From Castanea sativa (taxonomy: Eukaryota > Streptophyta > Magnoliopsida > Fagales > Fagaceae): 64,000 nucleotides of DNA. A program made the translations under genes and the position numbers. The notes under the pieces are model-generated. The model was not told the DNA's origin. It worked only from the letters and a program-made list of their open reading frames with translations, and ran no database searches. The stretch is taken from assembly GCF_040712315.1 (NCBI RefSeq), contig NC_134013.1, positions 11,567,001-11,631,000 of the forward strand, given 5' to 3'. Positions 34,383-44,174 of this stretch are shown in pieces. Positions within the stretch are counted from its first letter, which is position 1; each line of letters opens with the position of its first letter.

Positions 34383-35937
34383 TTTTTCTATTATCCATTC
34401 TTTCTAGAGTCATACTTTGTCTTACTTTCTTAATTGTTATTTTTAATTACTTCTACTAATATTATTGTCTTTCTCTACATTTTTTTTTTTTGTTCTCTCA
34501 ACTTGAATTAACTTTATATTTCTTATTGGTATATTAATCTCTCTCCTTTGAACGTGATCAAATTGTCTCTAGCAACTCTTCATTGTATTTTTATTAATAG
34601 TTCCCCCATTTTTAAGTGAATTTTCCTTATTTGAAATATTTAATTGCCGTGTATTTTCACTTATCTATTTTAACACTCTCATTTCACGGACACTTATTTT
34701 ATAAATATGTTTTCTCTTAACAACCCAACATTCAGTTTCATAAGGCATAGTTGGTCTTATGAGAGTCTTATAAAAATTTCACTTTTAACTTAAGAGAACT
34801 CCTAATGCATTTCTCCATTTCATCCACCCTACACAATTTACATCCTCTTTAATCTCACAATGTTTATAAATTATTTATCCAAAATATCTAAAGCTTTCGC
34901 TGTTTGGTATCTTTTGAGCATCAAGTTGTACTCTATTTTAGTTATACTTCATCGAAAAGCTTAAGATTCTAAAGCGTCTCGCCGTAGAACCCAACAGGTA
35001 GGTATTTTTTATTACATGCATGAATCTTCTTATATATTCTTTTCCTACAATACAACACTTCGGAAAGTTGTCTAAACAACAGGTAGGTATTTTTTATTAC
35101 ATGCATGAATCTTCTTATATATTATTTTCCTACAATACAACACTTTGGAAAGTTGTCTAACCGAGTTACGTTAGCGAGGATAGGTAGGAAAGTAAACAAA
35201 TTGAGTTTAGATTGTACGGGGATGTGAGATAATTAAAGCAATCACTTTAATTGCTGATAACAGTTCTTCATTTCAGGGTATCACATACTCTATAGAAACC
35301 AAAATAGCATAAAACATGACATTCATAATTTCATCATTTTCTTTTCTTTAGTTTGAGTTTTGTCGGCAGTAATCAATTTTGTTTTGTCCTGTGCCATCTA
35401 TTTCCTAGGTGAAGTTGCTATTAGAAGAGGAAGTGGCTGATATTATGAAAACCAAAGATGATTTATCAGAGGTAAAATCTCCATTCAATTTGCATTTCTT
35501 TGTAACTAGTATTTCCTTGAACTTTACTCTTCTCTTTATTGGTGTTTCTTACTATAACTTTTTCATTGTGTCATGCATGGCTCTACCAGTCAATAAACAA
35601 AGTAAAACTTCACTTAAAAGGCCTAAAAGAGTTGAATATGAAACTGAAAGCACGCAAACAAGAGGTAATTTTTCCTCTCTAATTCCTTAATTCATATTCT
35701 ATTGTGTCCTTATATATACTTTTGTGGTTAATTTCTTTTGCATTTTTATTTTAGCCTTTTCTGTACAAAGGAAACTCCAATTCAGGTGAACATCTGAGTC
35801 TCTCTCTTAAAATAATGGAACCTGCTGCCACTGAACCTCGAAAGCTCATCATTAAGGAAACCACAAATACAATAGCCCATCAAACAATCTCAGTTGTTAA
35901 TCATAGCTGTACAAGTCAGCAACATTTGGGAAATTGA
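32818..35937 (+). CDS. Gene A: four-exon plant protein of unknown function, paralogue of gene B (254 aa)
   Basis: Exons are 32818-33261, 35409-35471, 35590-35664 and 35755-35937, all introns in phase 0. The protein starts MEQRHSPCRDTSSW. Near residue 25 it has EREREVADILVEFYHQLNEY followed by PQVSVWGAKRKRS, which matches gene B (EEEIETANTMLEFHQQF.. IQSWVGLKRRSKR). The 21-residue exon 2 (VKLLLEEEVADIM..) and 25-residue exon 3 (ending ELNMKLKARKQE) have exactly the lengths of exons 2 and 3 of gene B and look coiled-coil. Exon 4 is short (60 aa), with LSLSLK, an LxLxL EAR-type motif of transcriptional repressors, and lacks the SLPDLN-containing tail of gene B. KRKR suggests nuclear import. Intron 1 is enlarged by a LINE remnant and an 85-bp duplication. 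The open frame and intact splice sites suggest it can be expressed; the early stop may mark ageing of this copy. Confidence 0.78.
34246..34970 (-). mobile_element. RTE-like LINE 3' fragment in intron 1 of gene A
   Basis: On the minus strand, about 34740-34680 reads YETECWVVKRKHIYKISVRE, the conserved C-terminal motif of RTE-type (non-LTR) reverse transcriptases. The 3' end carries the familiar plant text GTTGTTGTTG (complement of CAACAACAACCAAGC at 34250-34264). It is 5'-truncated, full of stops and interrupted by a (TA)n/T run at 34312-34387. Confidence 0.7.
34312..34387. repeat. (TA)n microsatellite followed by poly-T
   Basis: About 27 TA units run into about 22 T. It lies inside the LINE remnant. 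Confidence 0.95.
34996..35165. repeat. Tandem duplication, 85-bp unit, two copies
   Basis: AGGTAGGTATTTTTTATTAC begins at 34996 and at 35081; the two copies are almost identical through CACTT(C/T)GGAAAGTTGTCTAA, so this is recent. It lies within intron 1 of gene A. Confidence 0.92.
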
Positions 35938-36599
35938 TTCGCACATAACTGAAAAGAGTGTAAAAATTGATTCGCCAGTATTTTTTCAGTCGATGAAACA
36001 GGTACATAGCTGGGGCTGAAAAGCAGATGTAGGTTTTGTTATTTTCGGTCGTAGTTCTAAGTGTAAATATAAAAAAAAAAATGACAAAATTTAGTTACAA
36101 AATTTGTTGTAGTCTTATCTTATGACTTTAATCAATATCTTTTTATTGGAGAAATTTTTTGAAAAATATATTATTATATTACATCTTTTTCTTATTTCCT
36201 CCATGCTTACAAAATTTCTAAAAAATTAAAGATCAATAGCTATATCATCAATAAATTATTTAAATTACAAGTTTTTATAATTTAAAATTATGCAGAAAAT
36301 ATAAGCTTGTAAATTATATAGTAAATAATATATGTTTGGTACAAAAGAAAATAATATCTCTTTACTTTGTCCTAAAGAAAATTACCCCATGACAGTTGAC
36401 ATATATACTCATGTTGAGTCTTTCTTGATTTTTATTTTTTTATGCTAATTAATATTATCAATTATGTTCTAATTTTACATTAACGGGCATAAACTAGTTA
36501 TTTTGGAGGAAGATCAACTTGATTTAAATCCTCAAATGTGATACACATGACATTTAATATATATAAAATAAAATGACCAATTGAACATTGGATTTTTTT

Positions 36600-37950
36600 T
36601 TTTTTTTTGTATTTTTGACAAATTGTGTTAGTTGAATATACATAATTTTGTATATTCTTTGAAAAAATTGTGTGCAATCTTTGAAAAAGTGTGTAAAATT
36701 AAATAATAAAAAAAAATAATGTTGTAAGTGCACAATTGTACTCGGACCCAAAAACAAGTGATGGGCTCAGGTCCAATAAGCCTTATACAATGAAATTTGT
36801 AAAGTATGGGTTTGAAACCTAGGATTGGGATGTTGAAAGTTGGTTAACAGGCTAAAGTGCCACAATCTATGCAAATGATAAGTAAATATGACAAAGAAAC
36901 CTCCCCGGACGTAAGCCGATGACGAGTTGTATAGTACTTCTCTTTCTATGCCAAAGATTACAATTCTTAATTCTTTTTTTAGCTCAGAAGCAAGTCCCCC
37001 CTTCTTTCCTCTATCGTCTTCTTATATACTTCTTCTTCTTCCCTTTTTTCATCCACGTGTTAAACAAACCTTTTCCTTAGATACTTGTCCCATCCACCAC
37101 CTTCTTGAAGTCTTCAAATAATAGCAGGAAGACTGAATTCTACTGTTCAGAGGTCATTTCCCCATTAATGCGGCCAGGGAGGTAGATGCAGGGCATTTAA
37201 TGTGGTAGTAGCAGCTTTTTCCTCAGATGTTTCTCACACGTTCTTACTTCTAAAGGGTGCTTGGATCACACTTTTACCCACCAGTTCTTCCAGAATTCTG
37301 CCTCCAATCCGTCTAGCAAGTCCCAGGGCCATTGCTGGGTCTGTCCGAGCATATACTCCTCCTCGGACAACTCCTCGGACAACTCCTCGGACAACTATAG
37401 TGCGGACTGACCTGTGGGCCTATGGACCCTGACCAAACAGACTTGTATTAACCAATCAGGCCCAAAGCCCAAACGTTTGTTCGAACATTTTTACCCCCCA
37501 CAAATGTACACTTTTTAAAAAATTATCTATATTTAATTAATTTGTATACATTATTTGAAAAAAACTATGTACAATGAATGTATAGAATTTTGTACATTTT
37601 TGAATTTTTGGATACATTGAATATACATAATTTGGTGCATTCTTTGAAAATTTTGCATACATTGAAGAGTCCAAATGTACAAATTGGGTAAATTTTTTAA
37701 AAAGATTGTATATATTTAATGTACAAAATTGAAAATTTGTGTATGTTGAATGTACATAATTTTGTACTTTTTTGAAAAGTACATCGAATGTTTTGAATTG
37801 AAAATTTTTGTATATTGAATATACAAAATTGTGTAAAATCTTTGAAAAATTGTATATGTTGAATATATAAAATCGTATACATTTTTTTCAACATATATAA
37901 TTGTGTAAACTATTTGAAAAATTATGCACCTTAAATATACACAATTATGT
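36600..37950. repeat. AT-rich minisatellite-like array, split by a solo LTR
   Basis: Variants of TTGAATATACAAAATTTTGTATA followed by TCTTTGAAAA recur irregularly, about every 45-65 bases, on both sides of the LTR (36600-36722 and 37503-37950). The frames over it consist of Tyr/Ile/Phe/Lys-rich nonsense. Confidence 0.7.
36723..37502 (-). mobile_element. Solo LTR of the element 1 family, 780 bp
   Basis: On the plus strand it runs from TGTAAGTGCACAATTGTACTC to TTTTTACCCCCCACA, closely matching the LTRs of element 1. It is flanked by AATGT on both sides (36718-36722, 37503-37507). At 37360-37397 the 12-mer CTCCTCGGACAA occurs three times in tandem, where element 1 has fewer copies. No internal region remains. 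Confidence 0.93.
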
Positions 37951-38179
37951 ATATATTCGAATTTCTTTATTAACATGCCATATGAATTTTTGACCTAATA
38001 ATCAATGATCTTCAACACTTCATATTGTTATTTTCTTCACCATGTTTATATGAAATTCAAGACTGATCAAAGAATGCAAAGATGACAAAAATGTTTTCTT
38101 TTGATTGCTTTTGTTCGATTACATGTTCTAAGTCTTTGTTTCATGCTTACATGGTGATTTTCTAACATAACAATTCAGT

Positions 38180-38830
38180 TAATTGCGTATCTAAGATGTA
38201 AATTAGCTGAGGGGTCTGACAGTTTTGGTTTATTGAAGGATTATTTCTATAATTCTATTTTATAATAGTATGAAAGTTTTGGAAATCTCTTATTTAGAGT
38301 TTTTGAGGACCTAAGATAACACGTCCAAGATGTGGGAATGGTTAGCCACGTATAGGTTGTGTTTTCTGAAACTTACAGCGAGCAATGATGGGCCCAATCC
38401 ATATTTGGTGGAATGGGTATTAGAATTCACTTGTCGGTTATCTTAAATCCATTGTTTTTTTTTTTAATATGGGAAAATACCTTTATCTGTTTTTTTCCCC
38501 CGTTAAAAGTACATTATCTACAGTTGTCATTTCATTATATTAATAGCCCACTTAAAAATAGTGAGTCCAAAGGCATTTAAAAAAAAACACACATTTACTT
38601 CCTTCGATATTTTTCTAATGATAATAAGAATGTATTTTAATCATTTAAAGTGGGTTGCCCAAAAACTTACGGAAACCATGTAAATGCATGGGCAAGGCCC
38701 AATAATCAATCATTTATTTCAGAATACTTGGACTTGGGCTTGGGTTTGGGCTTGAGCTTGGCTTAATAACCGCTATGGTAAAAAAAAAATCCAACATATC
38801 TCACATTTATTATTATTATTAGGATTTATA
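38180..38830. repeat. 3' flank of gene A, homologous to the 3' flank of gene B
   Basis: Blocks such as GTTAATTGCGTATCTAA, GTATGAAAGTTTTGGAAA, ATATTTGGTGGAATGG and CAAGGCC..ATTATCAATCA recur in the same order at 51330-51850 and 53440-53560. This non-coding similarity shows that a segment larger than the gene was duplicated. The gene A copy has been pushed about 2 kb away from its stop codon by insertions. Confidence 0.8.
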
Positions 38831-38912
38831 ATTTCCACCGACCAGCCAAAACAAAATTAACGTTATAATTTTATTTATTTTTAAAAATAAAAACAAACAA
38901 AATTAACATTAT

Positions 38913-39070
38913 TGTAGGGATGTAAGACTCATGAATGTATATTGGGCCAGGGGCTTTGTCCGAGGACATTTAGTAGTCTGAGGGCAAGTAAATGTTAGTA
39001 AAGAGATACAAATCAGTGAATTATGCAATGATCTTGGTCATGAGGGTTTGAGATGATTGTTCGAGGAGTT
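38913..39070 (+). repeat. Remnant of the 5' LTR of element 2
   Basis: It aligns with 47251-47405 of the 3' LTR (GAGGACATTTAGTAGTC, ACAAATCAGTGAATTATGCAA, CATGAGGGTTTG). The match ends at GTTCGAGGAG, after which gag-like coding sequence begins, so the breakpoint is at about 39070-39095. Confidence 0.85.
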
Positions 39071-39094
39071 CGGCCACTCATAGAGGACTCATCC

Positions 39095-39780
39095 CCTAAG
39101 CCGAAGAAGGGTAAGAAGGGTCCGACTAGCATTGGGTTTTTTTTATAAAGACAAAGATGGAAACTTGCAGCCACATGATGATGCCCTAGTGGTCACCCTC
39201 AGGATAGAAGGGTATGATGTGAAGAGGGTGTTGGTAGATCATGGCAACGATACAAAGATCTTGTATCCTGATTTGTATAAGGCGTTAAAATTGAAATCTG
39301 AGGACTTGTCCTATTATGATTCACCTTTGGTAGGTTTTGATGGGAAAGTTGTTATCCCAAAGGATAGATTAGACTACATATGCAAGCAGGGTCAAAAGTG
39401 GTGTAGGTAAACTTCACTATGGTAGATGCCTACTCCCTCTACACTGTTATTGTGGCAAGACCCTAGCTTCATGTCATGTAGGCCGTTTCTTCCACCCTAC
39501 ACTTGAAGGTGAAGTGTTCGTCCAGGGACCAGGTTGAGGAGCTGGTTGGGAGCCAGTCAATGGTTAGGCAGTGCTTGGTAGCTGCAATTAGACATCAGAT
39601 TGGAGGTGAGTCATCGGCCTCTGTTGAGCGTGGCTTATAGCAATTAAGGATGCCAGTGTTGTCTACGGATGTGGTGATGGAAGGGGCAAAGTGTGAGGAA
39701 TTAGAGAAAGTTATTATTAGTGATGATAAGGAGAAGTTTTTCCAAGTTGGAGTTCAGTTGCCTCCTCAGGAGAAGGAATA
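39095..39780 (+). pseudogene. Gag end and aspartic protease remnant of element 2
   Basis: LGFFYKDKDGNLQPHDDALV and VLVDHGNDTKILYPDL correspond to the protease start and active site in element 1 (DQGSGAD). Here the active-site DxGS is changed to DHGN, so it would be inactive. The frame is lost after VVIPKD and only traces of the linker follow up to the RT region. Confidence 0.8.
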
Positions 39781-39781
39781 G

Positions 39782-41800
39782 ATGATAGTATTTCTTAGGA
39801 AAATTATTGATGTGTTTGCATGGAATGCTTACGAAGCTCCTGGGGTGAATCCCAAATTCATTTGCCAGCAGTTAAACGTCAATTCATCTGTCGTCTCCAA
39901 AAAGCAACCACCTCGGCGCTCATCTAAGAAACATTCTGATGTCATCAAGGAGGATGTGGTCAAGCTTAAGCGGGCCGGGGCCATTAAGGAGATGTTTTAC
40001 CTTGAGTGGTTGGCCAATATAGTGGTGGTGAAGAAGAAAAATGGAAAGTGGCGAGTATGTGTAGACTTCATAGATTTAAATAAAGCTTGCCCAAAGGACC
40101 CCTTCCCCATGCCTCGAACAGATCAACTAGTGGATGCAACCGTAGGCCATCATTTGATGAGCTTTTTAGATGTCTTTCAAGGGTACCATCAAATACCATT
40201 AGCTTTGGATGATCAAGAGAAGATAGTTTTTTGTTACACCAACTAGAAATTACCACTACAAGGTGATGCCCTTTGGATTAAAGAATGCAAGTTCTACCTA
40301 TCAAAGGATGATGACCAGGATGTTTGAGCCACAACTAGGCAAAAATATTGAGATTTATATAGATGACATGGTGGTGAAAAGTAAGGTAGAGTCCAAGCAC
40401 GTGGATGACCTCGGAAATATTTTTGAAATACTAAGAAAGCACAAACTGCGCCTTAATGCCTCCAAATGTTCTTTTGGCGTTAGCTCAGGTAAATTTCTAG
40501 GCTACATGGTTACTCATCGTGGAATTGAAGTCAACCCTGATCAGATTAGGGCAATTAACAATTTGCAACCTCCTCGAAATCCCAAAGAAGTCCAAAAGTT
40601 AACAGGAATGATTGCTGCTCTGAACCGATTCATCTCTTGGTCAGCAGACAGGTGTAGGCCTTTCTTCCAATTGTTGCATAGGTGAAAGAGATTTGAATGG
40701 ACCGAGAAATGTGCCCTAGCCTTCCAGCAGCTGAAGGAATACATTTCTCGGCCACCTATTATGTCCAGGCCCAAGAAGGAGGAAGTTTTGCTTGCTTACG
40801 TTGTTGTAGCCTCTCATGCGGTGAACTTAGTGCTGATACAAGTTGATAATGAAGTGCAAAGACCAGTTTATTACGTGAGCAAGTCATTGCATGAAGTAGA
40901 GGCTCGTTATCTACCACTGGAGAATGCCATCTTAGTAGTGGTGCATGCTACACGTAAGCTCCCTCACTACTTTCAAGCTCATATAGTTGTGGTTTTGACC
41001 CAACTTCCTCTACAATCACTATTTCGGAGAGCTGATTACACAAGAAGGATTGCCAAGTGGGGTACGATACTAGGCGCTTTTGATATCAAATTTATGCCTT
41101 GCACCTCTATTAAGGGCCAAGTCCTTGCAGATTTGTGGCCGAGTTTGTTGAATCTCTACTGGAAGAGGAGGGAGAAAAGCAGAACATTGATGGAAAATCA
41201 TTTGGGATGGTTTCCTTACATGAACCTCCATGGAAGGTATACATTGATAGTGCAGCTAATCAAAGAGGATCTAGAGTGGGGCTAGTTGTGGTATCTCTTG
41301 AAAAGATTATTATTGAGAAATCCTTAAGGTTGGGCTTCTCGACCATGAACAATGAGGCTTTGTTGGTAGGGATGGTTATGGTTTAGAAAATAGGAGGAAG
41401 AATAGTAAAGGTATTTTTAGATTCAAGGTTTATTGTTGGCCAAATGAAGGGAGAATTGGAAGTCGGAGAATTGGAAGTCAGGGAATTGAGGATGCAAGGA
41501 TATTTAAGTTAAGTTAGGCATTTGCAATCAGGGTTCGAGTCTTTCACCTTACAGCAAATCCTTAGAAGTAGAAATACGCATGCTGACTCTCTTACCACTC
41601 TCGCAACCTCCTCGGCACAGAGTTTACCTCGGGTTATCCTAGTTAAGGATTTATGTAAGCCTACTGAGATAAAATGGGAGAACGCCCAGATTCATCAAAT
41701 TATAGTGGGACCTAGTTGGATGGATCTCATAATTTTGTTCCTTAAGGATGACATCTTGCCTGAGGAGAAGGGGGAGGCTGATAAAGGGTGAAGAAAAGCT
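39782..41800 (+). pseudogene. Reverse transcriptase and RNase H remnants of element 2
   Basis: RT starts with FAWNAYEAPGVNP and has KKKNGKWRVCVDFIDLNKAC (deleted in element 1). A frameshift lies near 40235, and the catalytic YIDD at about 40360. A TGA at 40683-40685 replaces a Trp, and the thumb/connection runs to about 41130 with a frameshift there. RNase H has YIDSAAN in place of YVDGAAN, a short deletion in the NNEAEYKA region, and the final catalytic motif RNTHADSL (about 41570), which element 1 has lost. Confidence 0.85.
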
Positions 41801-42954
41801 CCTCATTTTTTGATGTCCGAGGATCAAAAACTATACAAGCGCCCCTTTTCTAGGCCATATTTGCTATGCGTCCATCCTGAGACAGTAGAGTCACTCCTAG
41901 AAAAGTTACATGAAGGGATTTGTGGAAGTCATACAAGAGGCAAATCACTGTCTCACAGGGCCCTCACTAAAGGGTATTGGTGGCCAAATATGCAAAAGGA
42001 GGCACAAGAATACGTGAAGAAGTGTGACCAATGTCAGAGATTCGCTCCGAACATTCATCAGCCAAGGGGTGTCCTCAATCCTCTATCTAGTCCCTGACCT
42101 TTTGCTCAATGAGAATTGGATATTGTAAGGCCCTTCCCTAAGATAGTAGGAAATAGGAGATGACTTTTGGTCGGCACTGACTACTTCACCAAATGGATTG
42201 AAGCTGAGCCACTAGCAAATATTAAGGATGTGGATGTCAAGAGGTTTGTGTGGAAAAATATTGTCACTCAATTTGGGATTCCTCATACCCTCATTTCGAA
42301 CAATGGGTTTCAGTTTGATAGCAAAGCTTTCAGGAAGTATTGTTGTGAATTGGGTATTAAGAATAGGTATTCAACTCCGACTTATCCCTAGGGTAATGGA
42401 CAGGTCGAGGCTGTCAATAAGGTCTTAGTAAATGGGCTCAAAAAAAGGTTGAATGATGCGAAGGGTAAATGGGTGGAAGAGCTACCACATGTGCTCTAGA
42501 CATATCGGACTACCCCTTGTAGGTTAACAGGGGAAACACCCTTTTCAATGACTTATGGGGCCGAGGCTGTGATTCCTCTAGAGACTGGATTCTCAACACT
42601 GAGGACAAGCTTGTTCACTCCAAACAGCAATGACAACCTATTAGAGAAGAGCTTGGATTTGATTGAAGAGCAGAGAGAAAATGTCATAGTTCAGTTAGCA
42701 TACTATCAATAGAAGCTCAAACAAGGGTATGACTCAAGTGTGAGATTAAGACCGTTAGCACCTAGAGACTTAGTGTTAAGAAAGGTTGTGAGTACTGCAA
42801 AAAACCCAGCATGGGGAAGTTAGGGCCTAATTAGGAAGGGTCATATAGTATCACGTCAGTAGCTGCTATAGGTGCTTATTTCCTAAAAGATTTAGATGAA
42901 AATGCTACACCACGTCCTTGGAATGTAAATAACCTGCGAATGTACTATTATTAA
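41800..42954 (+). pseudogene. Integrase remnant of element 2
   Basis: The zinc-binding part (HPET..., HEGICGSH, CDQCQRFAP) is followed by the core with GTDYFTKWIEAEP and LISNNGFQFD, where the usual catalytic SDNG is SNNG. The C-terminal part ends NNLRMYYY and a stop at 42954. Stops replace Trp at several points (TGG to TGA/TAG) and Gln in TYP-stop-GNGQ. Confidence 0.85.
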
Positions 42955-42989
42955 TGAAAGGCAGCTCTGCCGTGTATTTATTTTTGATA

Positions 42990-43740
42990 TTATGTATTAG
43001 GTTTATTACTTGTTAGAATATCAAACAGAACCTCGGTCATATCTAGTTCCTCAGACCACATACCTTGGGTAAATTAATATTCTTGATTACTTATTTGAGT
43101 ATTAAACAGAATCTCGGTCATGCCTGGTTCCTCAGACCACATACCTTGGGTAAATTAATATTCTTGATTACTTGTTTGAGTATCAAATAGAACCTCGATC
43201 ATGCCTAATTCCTCGGACCACATACCTTGGGTAAATTAATATTCTCGATTACTTGTTTGAGTATTAAATCAGTCATGCCTGATTCTTCGGACCACATACC
43301 TTAAGTAAATTAATATTCTTGATTACTTGTTTGAGTATTAAACAGAACATCGGTCATACTTGGTTCTTCGGACCACATACCTTGGGTAAATTAATATTCT
43401 TGATTACTTGTTTGAGTATTAAACAGAATCTCGGTCATGTCTGGTTCCTCAAACCACATACCTTGGGTAAATTAGTACTCCTCATTATTTGTTTAATTAT
43501 TAAACAAAACCATGGTCATGTTTGTCTCCTCGAGCCGCATACTTGGATAAATTAATACTCCTAAAGCAAATATTCATGTGTTAAAACAGAACCTTAGTTA
43601 TACTTGGCTCCTTGGACCATATACCTTAGGTAAATTAACATTATTCAGTATCTCCCTATATGTTAAACAGAACCTTAATCATGTTTGGTTCCTCGGACCA
43701 TAAACTATGGGTAAATTAACACCAACCACTGCTTTGATAC
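42990..43740 (+). repeat. 81-bp tandem repeat array, nine units, downstream of pol in element 2
   Basis: The GGTCAT marker or its variant falls at about 43035, 43116, 43197, 43271, 43352, 43433, 43514, 43596 and 43677, that is 81 bp apart except for one 74-bp and one 82-bp step. Each unit has GGTTCCTCGGACCACATACC. The core TCCTCGGACCACAT is shared with the 151-bp array of element 1; the rest of the unit is unrelated. Confidence 0.92.
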
Positions 43741-44174
43741 GCTGTTAAGTGGATGAGCAGGTGATATTGTGAGTAAGTACATGGTTTGTCATTATGTGAG
43801 ATTGAGAAAGAAAGCCCAAAGCACATATGATCATATGAGCTATTTGTTTCGAAACATGTAAGGTACGTTATTGAAGTTAAAGTTACTCTATATTAAAGAT
43901 TGTAGACTTGGAAGGTTTAGCCTGTTCTATTGTTGATTATGTAGAGTGTAGCAACTACACTATCACTTGTACATATAATTGAATGAAATTATATTTATAT
44001 CTCATTTTTATATCAGTTAAGTGCAAAGTAAAGCGAAAATTATGTTAGAATTTGCACAAGTACCACAAGCATAAAAGAAAGCTCATAATTGTCATTAAGT
44101 ACAAACTTTAAAAATGTAAATAACAGTTACATAAAAACAAGAAACAAAAAAATCTACAAATTCTAGCTTAGGCC

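Noticed and set aside
37697..37976. Tyr/Ile/Phe-rich minus-strand frames that look like membrane proteins
   Set aside because: They lie over the AT-rich minisatellite array; the hydrophobicity is a composition effect.
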